Part shown: positions 1 to 4,884 of the stretch, piece after piece
How the letters are laid out: each line of letters opens with the position of its first letter
Position numbering within the stretch: the stretch's first letter is position 1
NCBI GenBank assembly: GCA_964393215.1
Contig: CAYMSW010000032.1
Span: 1 to 7,297, forward strand
Length of the DNA stretch: 7,297 bases
DNA from: CAYFNK01 sp964393215
Lineage (GTDB): Archaea > Nanobdellota > Nanobdellia > SCGC-AAA011-G17 > PNOQ01
Direction: 5' to 3'
Program-made: the position numbers and the translations under genes
The notes under the pieces: generated by a model
What the model was told of the DNA's origin: nothing
Database searches by the model: none
What the model saw: the letters and a program-made list of their open reading frames with translations, nothing else

Positions 1-689
1 ATGAGCTAACCTGGCAGGATATCCTTTACGATTTAGTTAAATCTGAAAGAATGAGTCCCTGGGATGTAGATGTGTCTCTATTATCAAAAAAATACTTAGA
101 TACAGTTAGAAAATTACAAGAAACAAATTTCTTTGTATCAGGAAAAGTAATCTTAGCATCGGCAATTCTTCTAAAAATAAAATCAAACAAACTTCTAACA
201 GAAAACATAGCTAATTTTGATAATCAATTATTCAGTCAAGAAGAGGAAGAATACATAGAAGCTCTAGAAGATGAACAACAAACATTAGTACATCCAAGAC
301 TCACAATAAAAACACCAATAGCAAGAAAAAGAAAAGTATCCATCCAAGATCTAGTTTCAGCACTAGAAAAAGCACTAGAGGTAGACACAAGAAGAAAAGT
401 TAGAAGGGAAATATACGATACAATTCCAGATGCACTGGAAATCCCACAAAAGAAAATTGACCTAGGAGAAAAAGTAAAAGAAATATATGGGAAAATCATA
501 AGCTTTTTTAATACAAAAAAAGGAGATTTAACATTCACACAGTTAGTGCCTTCAAATTCAAGAGAAGATAAAGTGTTTACATTTGTTCCGCTGTTACATC
601 TAGAAAATCAAAATAAGATAAACATGAACCAAGAAAAATCATTTGGAGAGATTAACATTAACTTAAAGAAAAAGGAGGTAAAACAATGA
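1..689 (+). CDS. scpA: Segregation and condensation protein A (kleisin), 5' end missing
   Basis: Kleisin subunit that bridges SMC ATPase heads in chromosome condensation and segregation. The frame is open from the left edge (codons from base 3), so the gene begins outside the window. The ATG at 51 is internal: the 16 codons before it (ELTWQDILYDLVKSER) continue the ScpA N-terminal helical pattern. The segment W-D-V-D-V-S-L-L with S-G-K-V-I-L-A-S-A-I-L-L matches the ScpA N-terminal domain that contacts the SMC neck. A charged variable middle follows, then a C-terminal winged-helix signature, F-V-P-L-L-H-L-E-N-Q near the end, as in archaeal ScpA. About 228 residues are visible, so probably only a short N-terminal part is lost. 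The stop overlaps the next start (ATGA). No smc or scpB is visible in the window. Family assignment is from remembered motifs, with high confidence. Confidence 0.9.
   Translation, partial: ELTWQDILYDLVKSERMSPWDVDVSLLSKKYLDTVRKLQETNFFVSGKVILASAILLKIKSNKLLTENIANFDNQLFSQEEEEYIEALEDEQQTLVHPRLTIKTPIARKRKVSIQDLVSALEKALEVDTRRKVRREIYDTIPDALEIPQKKIDLGEKVKEIYGKIISFFNTKKGDLTFTQLVPSNSREDKVFTFVPLLHLENQNKINMNQEKSFGEININLKKKEVKQ
674..679 (+). promoter_or_regulatory. Shine-Dalgarno site GGAGGT for the 686 gene
   Basis: GGAGGT lies six bases before the ATG at 686, inside the last codons of scpA. It is a near-perfect SD, so the downstream gene is translated from the scpA message, helped by the ATGA stop/start overlap. 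Confidence 0.8.
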
Positions 690-955
690 AAGAGATAAAA
701 TACATGCAACCAATGCCAATTGCAAAAATAGCAGGAGTTGCAGGATTAGTAATGGGAGTTATTCTTGATATTGTTGTAATCATAGCTGGGATGATACAAG
801 GAACTGGCCTTGGAGAAGTAGTTACAAATCCGATACTATTAATTTCACCAATACTAATGTATGGAATAGTATGGTTCTTGGCAGCATTATTCTTCGCATG
901 GCTATACAACTTGCTAGCTAAAAAAATGGGCGGAATTAAGTTAGAATTAGCTTAA
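686..955 (+). CDS. Small two-helix membrane protein, unknown function
   Basis: An 89-residue protein with two hydrophobic stretches, roughly residues 12-37 and 50-73, and a short positively charged N-terminus. The C-terminus reads W-L-Y-N-L-L-A-K-K-M-G-G-I-K-L-E-L-A. This YNLxA...GGIxxxL ending resembles, from memory, small membrane proteins of the DUF3566 type; I infer a family resemblance and claim no function. The ATG overlaps the scpA stop by four bases and is preceded by a strong SD, so the two are co-translated. The stop codon lies inside the 3' end of hisS, which comes from the other strand (9-base convergent overlap). The gene looks real because of the SD, the coupling and the amphipathic, composition-biased protein. 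Confidence 0.8.
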   Translation: MKEIKYMQPMPIAKIAGVAGLVMGVILDIVVIIAGMIQGTGLGEVVTNPILLISPILMYGIVWFLAALFFAWLYNLLAKKMGGIKLELA

Positions 956-2227
956 TTTTTTCTTTATTTTTTCCAAACTTAATATTTCTTCCTTTCCAGA
1001 TTTCATATCTTTCAACTTAAATTTATTCAACTTCAATTCTTTTGGGCCGATAAACAAAACAAAAGGAATTCCCAATTTATCAGCAAAATCCAAATTCTTA
1101 GAAATTCCCTTACTTACCAAATCAAAATCAACTTTAATCCCAGAATCTCTCAGTCCACTAACTATTTCAAAACAATCAACACCAGCAATAGGAATAACAT
1201 ACAACTCAACGGCAGTTTTTTTAGCATCAACACCTTGTAATTTCAAAGCTTCTCCAATAACATCCAATCCAAAACTGATTCCAGTCATTGGAACTTTTCT
1301 ACCAACATAGAATTTCATCATTTCATCATACCTTCCACCGGCACAAATAGAAGATTTAATTTTGCTTTTCTTCAAAAAACATTCAAATATCGGACCGGTA
1401 TAATAACCAAGACCTCTAGCCAAAGAAACATTAAATACAACTTTCTTCCTTTTTATAGCGGGAATATAAGAAAGCATTTGCTCAATCTCTTCCAAACCTT
1501 CAACTCCAATCTTAGATTTAACATTCTCTCTCAAAAACTTTAACTTTTCCTTATTACTTCCACTAAAACTAAAGAACTTCATCAATTTCTTAATCTGTCC
1601 AGCAGAAACTTTCTTCTTCAATTCTTTCTCAACACCAGCTTTTCCAATCTTACTAAACTTATCGATAGAAATTATCACAGAGTCAGAGACACTTTGCTTT
1701 ATTCCAACATCTTCAATTATTCCTTTCAACAATTTTCTATTATTTAATTCAATAAAAGCATCCAATCCCAACTTTGCAAATGAATCAATGGCCAAACAAA
1801 TAAGCTCAGCATCTGCTCTAACATTTTCAACACCAGCAACATCAACATCACACTGCCAGAACTCTCTATAACGACCCAACTTTATCGGACCATCTCTAAA
1901 AACCTCTCCAATCTGATATCTTTTGAAAGGCATTTTCAGTCCAGGATTCATTCCAATAAATCTTGCAAAAGGAACAGTCAAATCAAACCTCAATCCTAAT
2001 TTCCTCTTTCCCTGATCACTCAGCTTGAAAATTTCCTTAGAAGCATCAGACTCTTGACCAGCGGCAAATTTAGCACTTAAAACATCATAACTTTCCACGA
2101 TAGGAGTTTCCAAAGGAGAATAACCATAAATCTCAAAGATTTCAACCAAATTTTTTACAACTCCGTCTCTCAAAATCTTCTCTTCAGGGCCAAAATCCCT
2201 CATTCCCTTAGCGGTTTGCAGTTTCAT
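947..2227 (-). CDS. hisS: Histidine--tRNA ligase (HisRS)
   Basis: Class II aminoacyl-tRNA synthetase that charges tRNA-His in the cytoplasm. The 426-residue length is normal. Landmarks in order: G-M-R-D-F at 8-12; L-R-F-D-L-T at 79-84, the archaeal/eukaryotic form of the ATP-site loop; motif 2 at about 103-129 (RYQIGEVFRDGP, then REFWQCD); the HisRS-specific block R-G-L-G-Y-Y-T-G at 271-278; A-G-G-R-Y-D-E-M at 296-303; motif 3 at about 315-325 (TGISFGLDVIG); and an anticodon-binding domain from about 340 to the end. The usual RGLDYYT carries G in place of D at 274, which is odd but outside the catalytic Arg. The start is supported by AGAGGT six bases upstream. A tRNA-His gene lies 38 bases upstream on the same strand, linking enzyme and substrate. 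The 3' end overlaps the convergent + strand gene. Confidence 0.97.
   Translation of the reverse strand: MKLQTAKGMRDFGPEEKILRDGVVKNLVEIFEIYGYSPLETPIVESYDVLSAKFAAGQESDASKEIFKLSDQGKRKLGLRFDLTVPFARFIGMNPGLKMPFKRYQIGEVFRDGPIKLGRYREFWQCDVDVAGVENVRADAELICLAIDSFAKLGLDAFIELNNRKLLKGIIEDVGIKQSVSDSVIISIDKFSKIGKAGVEKELKKKVSAGQIKKLMKFFSFSGSNKEKLKFLRENVKSKIGVEGLEEIEQMLSYIPAIKRKKVVFNVSLARGLGYYTGPIFECFLKKSKIKSSICAGGRYDEMMKFYVGRKVPMTGISFGLDVIGEALKLQGVDAKKTAVELYVIPIAGVDCFEIVSGLRDSGIKVDFDLVSKGISKNLDFADKLGIPFVLFIGPKELKLNKFKLKDMKSGKEEILSLEKIKKKLS
956..972 (+). terminator. T-rich terminator after the scpA operon
   Basis: Two runs of six T (956-961 and 967-972) follow the TAA of the membrane protein gene on the + strand. 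Archaeal RNA polymerase terminates at such U-runs without needing a hairpin. The site lies within the 3' coding part of hisS, so the same bases serve both strands. Confidence 0.5.
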
Positions 2228-2233
2228 ATTCTT

Positions 2234-2239
2234 ACCTCT
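2234..2239 (-). promoter_or_regulatory. Shine-Dalgarno-like AGAGGT for hisS
   Basis: AGAGGT on the minus strand ends six bases before the hisS ATG (2227-2225). It can act only in transcripts that start upstream of it, for example read-through from the tRNA-His gene. Confidence 0.5.
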
Positions 2240-2247
2240 GTATTTTG

Positions 2248-2259
2248 TTTTTTATAAAC
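2248..2259 (-). promoter_or_regulatory. TATA-like element between tRNA-His and hisS
   Basis: The minus strand reads CGTTTATAAAAAAC just after the tRNA 3' end. Its centre is about 26 bases from the hisS ATG, the archaeal spacing for a start at or next to the ATG. hisS could therefore have its own leaderless transcript as well as read-through from the tRNA promoter. Confidence 0.5.
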
Positions 2260-2265
2260 GTTTAG

Positions 2266-2337
2266 GACAGAAGGCGGGAATTGAACCCGCTCCTTAAGCG
2301 CCACAGGCTTACGTGCTACCATTACACCACAACTGCC
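2266..2337 (-). tRNA. tRNA-His (GTG), atypical acceptor stem
   Basis: Folded by eye on the minus strand. G-1 is at 2337 and C73 at 2266, the His identity pair. The D stem is GTGT/GCAC around an AATGGTA loop, the anticodon stem TAAGC/GCTTA around CTGTGGC with anticodon GTG at 2304-2302, the variable loop AGGA, and the T stem GCGGG/CCCGC around TTCAATT. CCA is not encoded. All arms pair well except the acceptor: GCAGTTG against CTTCTGT gives G1-U72 wobble and two adjacent U-U mismatches (5-68, 6-67). A second, perfectly paired tRNA-His(GTG) lies at 2956-3028. This copy may therefore be a weak tRNA, a decaying copy, or a HisRS-recognised RNA with another role upstream of hisS. The tRNA-His identity itself is clear. 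Confidence 0.85.
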
Positions 2338-2347
2338 ATAAGAAATA

Positions 2348-2359
2348 GAGCTTTCGCTC
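2348..2359 (-). other. GAAA-tetraloop hairpin in the leader before tRNA-His
   Basis: GAGC-GAAA-GCTC on the minus strand forms a four-pair hairpin with a GNRA loop, 10 bases upstream of the tRNA 5' end. A TATA-like TTTATA at 2385-2390 would start transcription near 2361, placing the hairpin at the very 5' end of the precursor. It is short and may be coincidental. Confidence 0.3.
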
Positions 2360-2406
2360 AAAGAAAAAATATTAGAGTAAAGACTATAAAAACTAGAGTT
2401 ACAAAC

Positions 2407-2429
2407 GATGAATACAACCAGCATTCATC
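2407..2429. repeat. Inverted repeat GATGAAT/ATTCATC
   Basis: Perfect 7-base arms (2407-2413 and 2423-2429) around a 9-base spacer, in the non-coding stretch 2338-2529 between tRNA-His and the membrane-protein gene. The rest of that stretch is AT-rich with TATA-like and poly-A/T tracts; I see no gene in it. The repeat could be an operator or an RNA stem; nothing else identifies it. Confidence 0.35.
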
Positions 2430-2501
2430 ATGCCTTTCGCCTCAGTATTTAATACCATTTTAACTAAAAATAAAGATAATACACTCTTTTTAAAGTTTAC
2501 T

Positions 2502-2516
2502 AAAAAAATAAAAAAA
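2502..2516 (-). terminator. T-rich terminator after the 2530-2865 gene
   Basis: Two runs of seven T on the minus strand (2510-2516 and 2502-2508), separated by one A, begin 13 bases beyond the stop codon. This is a typical archaeal U-run terminator. Confidence 0.6.
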
Positions 2517-2529
2517 TAAGAAAGAGGCC

Positions 2530-2865
2530 TTACTTCCTTGCAATAACAAAAACAGATTTTAGTGCAACTACAATTGTAGAAGTTGCGAACAAAGTAACCA
2601 AGTTATCAAATACACCGGACAAGTACACAACAGGTTCTAGTACGTTTCCAGCGAAGTTACCAACAATTACTAATGCTGTTCCTGCAAGTAAGAAGTGATA
2701 TGTCTCACCAGAAGTTATATTTAACAATCCAACGACCATACCCAAGATAACTAAGACCCAGGCATATTGTGGATAACTGACAAAGCTAAAGAGCAAAGCC
2801 AATACAACTCCCAATAAGAAGGCCCAACTACCAAGTGTTCCTGAACCCTTCTTCTTCTTAACCAT
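2530..2865 (-). CDS. Four-helix small membrane protein, unknown function
   Basis: A 111-residue protein that I do not recognise. It has a lysine-rich N-terminus (V-K-K-K-K) and about four hydrophobic stretches, near residues 12-29, 34-51, 57-73 and 84-109, so most of it lies in the membrane, with the basic N-terminus predicted cytoplasmic. I chose the ATG at 2865, not the in-frame GTG at 2871, because the GTG overlaps the SD (AGGAGG at 2876-2871) while the ATG sits five bases after it. A clear promoter lies upstream and a poly-T terminator downstream, so it is a single-gene unit with unusually good expression signals. It lies between two tRNA-His genes on the same strand; nothing in the protein links it to them. 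Confidence 0.8.
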   Translation of the reverse strand: MVKKKKGSGTLGSWAFLLGVVLALLFSFVSYPQYAWVLVILGMVVGLLNITSGETYHFLLAGTALVIVGNFAGNVLEPVVYLSGVFDNLVTLFATSTIVVALKSVFVIARK

Positions 2866-2870
2866 TTTCA

Positions 2871-2876
2871 CCTCCT
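2871..2876 (-). promoter_or_regulatory. Shine-Dalgarno AGGAGG, decides the start at 2865
   Basis: AGGAGG on the minus strand, five bases before the ATG at 2865. Its last base is the first base of an alternative GTG codon, which argues against GTG as start. Confidence 0.8.
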
Positions 2877-2914
2877 TAATTAATCATAAATATATACTAA
2901 TTTTGAAATTTACA

Positions 2915-2925
2915 TTATATAAAAG
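2915..2925 (-). promoter_or_regulatory. TATA box for the 2530-2865 gene
   Basis: CTTTTATATAA on the minus strand with GGAAA just upstream as a BRE-like element. The expected start is near 2894, giving a leader of about 30 bases that contains the SD, so this gene has a leadered mRNA, unlike several neighbours. Confidence 0.65.
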
Positions 2926-2955
2926 TTTCCTTACCATTAAGAGTAGTGAAAGAAG

Positions 2956-3028
2956 GACGATGTGCGGGAATCGAACCCGCGTCTTACGGACCACAACCGC
3001 AAATTCTAACCATTAAACTAACACCGTC
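2956..3028 (-). tRNA. tRNA-His (GTG), well-paired copy
   Basis: Folded by eye on the minus strand. G-1 is at 3028 and C73 at 2956. The acceptor ACGGTGT pairs with ACATCGT at all seven positions (one G-U). The D stem is GTTT/GAAT around AATGGTTA, the anticodon stem TGCGG/CCGTA around TTGTGGT with anticodon GTG at 2994-2992, the variable loop AGAC, and the T stem GCGGG/CCCGC around TTCGATT. CCA is not encoded. G-1:C73 and GTG together identify tRNA-His. It is probably the working tRNA-His of this genome. It lies 33 bases after the MinD gene but has its own promoter. Confidence 0.95.
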
Positions 3029-3050
3029 ATAAAAAGTAAAGAAAATATTT

Positions 3051-3060
3051 AATTTATAAG
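3051..3060 (-). promoter_or_regulatory. TATA box for tRNA-His (2956-3028)
   Basis: CTTATAAATT on the minus strand, centred about 26 bases before the tRNA 5' end. It predicts transcription starting almost exactly at G-1, so this tRNA would need little or no 5' trimming by RNase P. Confidence 0.6.
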
Positions 3061-3061
3061 T

Positions 3062-3829
3062 TTAACCTTTCAACCCAACTCTTCTCAAAAAAGAACCGAA
3101 CTTTCCTTCAACTCTCTCATTAAAATCAACACCAATCAATGAAGCAGCCAACTTTTTATAACCAATAGCAGATTTACTTTTTGGATTTGTATAAACAACT
3201 GGATCTTTTCTAATCAAACTTTCACGAATAGCTTTGTCATACGGAATAGTAGCCAACACTGGTTTCTCAATCATCCTCTCAACATTTTCTTCACTCAGAT
3301 CATAATCTTCCCCGGTCTTAGTCAAGATAACTCCCCTAACAGTTTTCCCCATTTCATCAGCAATCTTAGAAATTTTCAAAGCATCAGTAACAGCAGGCAT
3401 CTCAGGATTGGTAACAATTATAATTTCATCAACAGCCTTCATAACAGCCATAGCTTCTGAACCCAAACCAGGGGCTCCATCAATTAAAACAATATCAGTC
3501 AGGCCATCTAATCTAGGCAAAACTTTAGAAAGCTTACTCGGAGCAACATCTTTCAAGTCAAGTAAAGACAAACTAGCAGGAACAACCTTCAACCCAGAAC
3601 CATGCTTATACACACTTTCAACAATACTACTTTTTCCTTTCAAAGCATCATGTAAAGAAATCGGAACAACAGGAACACCAAGATGCAAACCAAGATTAGG
3701 AGTACTCAAATTCCCATCAACAACAGTAACATCTCTACCAAAATAATTAAATGCAGCACCAAGATTAACAGTGGTTGTAGTCTTCGCAACACCACCCTTT
3801 CCAGATAAAATTCCTACAAATCTAGTCAT
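3062..3829 (-). CDS. MinD/ParA-family P-loop ATPase
   Basis: A 255-residue deviant Walker A ATPase of the kind that dimerises on ATP to position or segregate cellular cargo. The Walker A' motif is G-K-G-G-V-A-K-T-T at 10-18 with signature Lys11 and Lys16. The switch I region is V-D-G-N-L-S-T-P-N-L at 37-46, with G-N replacing the more usual A-D. Walker B is I-V-L-I-D-G-A-P-G at 113-121. N-P-E-M-P-A-V-T-D-A follows. The C-terminus (GKFGSFLRRVGLKG) is a basic amphipathic stretch resembling the membrane-targeting helix of MinD. I chose the ATG at 3829, which overlaps the upstream stop as ATGA; the in-frame TTG at 3838 has no SD at a workable distance. It is the third gene of an overlapping operon with two helical paralogues, which may be its partners or regulators. 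Archaeal MinD homologues have diverse roles, so the cargo is unknown. Confidence 0.92.
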   Translation of the reverse strand: MTRFVGILSGKGGVAKTTTTVNLGAAFNYFGRDVTVVDGNLSTPNLGLHLGVPVVPISLHDALKGKSSIVESVYKHGSGLKVVPASLSLLDLKDVAPSKLSKVLPRLDGLTDIVLIDGAPGLGSEAMAVMKAVDEIIIVTNPEMPAVTDALKISKIADEMGKTVRGVILTKTGEDYDLSEENVERMIEKPVLATIPYDKAIRESLIRKDPVVYTNPKSKSAIGYKKLAASLIGVDFNERVEGKFGSFLRRVGLKG

Positions 3830-4263
3830 TCTAACCAATCCCCCATTAAATTTACAAACTCCACAGCTTTTTCATAATGAAACATTAACTTTGGAATATC
3901 GATCTCAACCTTTCCATCGCTAACTTTTGCTATCAAGGTAACGCCTTTTCTGTACTCATCCCTTCTCTCAAAAGCTGCCTTGTCAATTTCCTTCAACAAT
4001 AAATAATTATCAACGTATTCCCTAATACCTCTCTTGAACTTACTAAGAGCCTCGGCCTGATCAACTGCCATATGTGGGACACTAGTAAGCTTACCTTCGT
4101 CCTTCATTTTCTCCAAAACTAGAAGAAACATAAGTTCATATGCAACAACCATCCTGCTAATTGCATTTTTTATTATATCACAAGTCCTAGTATACTTCAA
4201 ACTAACATATAGAAGGTGGTTCGCACGCGTGAGTTCGTCCTTAATATCGCTAACAGATGTCAT
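3826..4263 (-). CDS. Helical protein B, paralogue of the next upstream gene, unknown
   Basis: A 145-residue, mostly helical cytoplasmic protein. Near the N-terminus R-A-N-H-L-L-Y-V-S-L matches L-A-D-H-L-L-H-V-T-Y of the gene just upstream. Later L-L-K-E-I-D corresponds to F-L-E-E-I-D there, followed in both by a basic stretch, a predicted beta hairpin (V-T-L-I-A-K-V-S-D-G-K-V-E-I) and a final helix. The two are therefore diverged tandem paralogues. The shape recalls HEPN-like helical domains, but the R-x4-6-H ribonuclease motif is absent, so I do not call it a nuclease. It overlaps both neighbours by ATGA, so all three genes must be made together, which points to a shared complex or pathway with the MinD ATPase. 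No membrane segment or metal site is evident. Confidence 0.75.
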   Translation of the reverse strand: MTSVSDIKDELTRANHLLYVSLKYTRTCDIIKNAISRMVVAYELMFLLVLEKMKDEGKLTSVPHMAVDQAEALSKFKRGIREYVDNYLLLKEIDKAAFERRDEYRKGVTLIAKVSDGKVEIDIPKLMFHYEKAVEFVNLMGDWLE

Positions 4264-4748
4264 TTATGATTAACCAACCTATCCTTATCTAATATATAGT
4301 TTAATTTTACTATAAAAGATTTTGCCTTCGTGAAACAGGCCTTAACGTAGTCTAAAGTTATCTCTTTGGTCTTATAATCATTATAGCAAATCACAAACTT
4401 ATCCTTCCTAGAGAATTCAATTGGACTTTCTTTGTGCTTTTTTATAATATCATCAATTTCTTCAAGAAAATCAAAGTCAGATTGCAAAAAACCATACCTT
4501 ATACTAGAAATCTTAGAAAATAATCTTAACTTTTCCTTGTAAATATCTGGATCAGATCTTACTCTTTTGTAAATTTGATCGTACCTAATGAATGCATCTA
4601 TAGCATATTTCACAGATTTATCTATACTTCCCAAAATAGATACCAATAATTTAATGTCTTTAGCCAAAGGATAAGTAACATGGAGTAAATGGTCTGCCAA
4701 TTTTAGCGACTTATTAGCCTCAAAAGCCAAAGATTTCAACTTTTCCAT
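4260..4748 (-). CDS. Helical protein A, paralogue of the next downstream gene, unknown
   Basis: A 162-residue helical, lysine-rich cytoplasmic protein, first gene of the MinD operon. The block A-D-H-L-L-H-V-T-Y-P-L-A-K-D-I-K-L-L is, as far as I remember, the hallmark of an uncharacterised archaeal family common in DPANN genomes; I know no function for it. After it come a second long helix (SVKYAIDAFIRYDQIYKRV), an F-L-E-E-I-D-D-I-I-K block, a hairpin around K-F-V-I-C-Y-N-D-Y, and a C-terminal helix. It shares this layout with the next gene. The ATG at 4748 is supported by a TATA box about 26 bases upstream, predicting a leaderless mRNA. Its promoter abuts the stop codon of the displaced NAC fragment, suggesting the operon once lay directly behind nac. 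Confidence 0.75.
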   Translation of the reverse strand: MEKLKSLAFEANKSLKLADHLLHVTYPLAKDIKLLVSILGSIDKSVKYAIDAFIRYDQIYKRVRSDPDIYKEKLRLFSKISSIRYGFLQSDFDFLEEIDDIIKKHKESPIEFSRKDKFVICYNDYKTKEITLDYVKACFTKAKSFIVKLNYILDKDRLVNHK

Positions 4749-4767
4749 ATATAGGGTAGTCAGTAGA

Positions 4768-4777
4768 AATTTATAAC
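4768..4777 (-). promoter_or_regulatory. TATA box of the helical pair-MinD operon (leaderless)
   Basis: GTTATAAATT on the minus strand, centred about 25 bases before the ATG at 4748, so transcription would start at the ATG. No SD precedes that ATG, consistent with a leaderless transcript. It directly adjoins the stop of the NAC-like fragment. Confidence 0.6.
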
Positions 4778-4840
4778 CTATTCTTTTTTAAGCTTCATAA
4801 TTGCTTCAGCCAAATCTCCATTTCGTTGACATCTTGACAT
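4778..4840 (-). pseudogene. Orphan C-terminus of a NAC UBA domain (displaced gene end)
   Basis: On the minus strand, 4825-4778 reads N-G-D-L-A-E-A-I-M-K-L-K-K-E then TAG. G-D-L-A-E-A-I-M-K-L is the classic last helix of the UBA domain of archaeal NAC. The intact nac gene 1.1 kb away on the same strand ends Q-G-N-L-A-E-A-I-L-S-L-T-E-D-K. The frame stays open only back to a TGA at 4849-4851 and no full gene can be built. As a free-standing 20-codon ORF it would start at ATG 4840. Codons differ from the intact copy at almost every synonymous site, so this is not a recent tandem duplication. Reading: the original 3' end of nac, cut off by the + strand gene at 4885-5943. The alternative is chance similarity. 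Confidence 0.65.
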
Positions 4841-4856
4841 GGACGCGCATCAGACA

Positions 4857-4866
4857 TTTAAATATA
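4857..4866 (+). promoter_or_regulatory. TATA box of the 4885 gene (leaderless)
   Basis: TTTAAATATA on the + strand, centred about 24 bases before the ATG at 4885. No SD is visible, so translation is predicted to start on a leaderless mRNA. It lies back to back with the NAC fragment. Confidence 0.55.
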
Positions 4867-4884
4867 AAAAACTAAAGTTAAATT

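Noticed and set aside
2224..2424. Minus-strand open frame of 66 codons running through the tRNA-His gene
   Set aside because: It lies over a tRNA and the promoter region, and has no SD or protein-like composition.
2400..2440. C/D box guide RNA (ATGATGA on the minus strand at 2432-2426)
   Set aside because: The C-box match has no D or D' box (CTGA) at a suitable distance downstream, so a guide RNA is not supported.
2408..2452. A 14-codon + strand ORF (MNTTSIHHAFRLSI) with tandem His codons and a TATA-like box upstream, near hisS
   Set aside because: It looks like a histidine leader peptide but points away from hisS and precedes no gene on its strand, so it cannot attenuate anything visible. 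Probably chance.
2281..2463. Plus-strand open frame of 60 codons over the tRNA-His complement
   Set aside because: The sequence is explained by the tRNA on the other strand, and no start signal is present.
3408..3746. Plus-strand open frame of 112 codons
   Set aside because: It is antisense to the MinD gene and has no start signal.
3826..4748. HEPN/MNT-type toxin-antitoxin module
   Set aside because: The helical proteins lack the R-x4-6-H motif, and neither has a nucleotidyltransferase signature. Two paralogues with a MinD ATPase do not fit that module.
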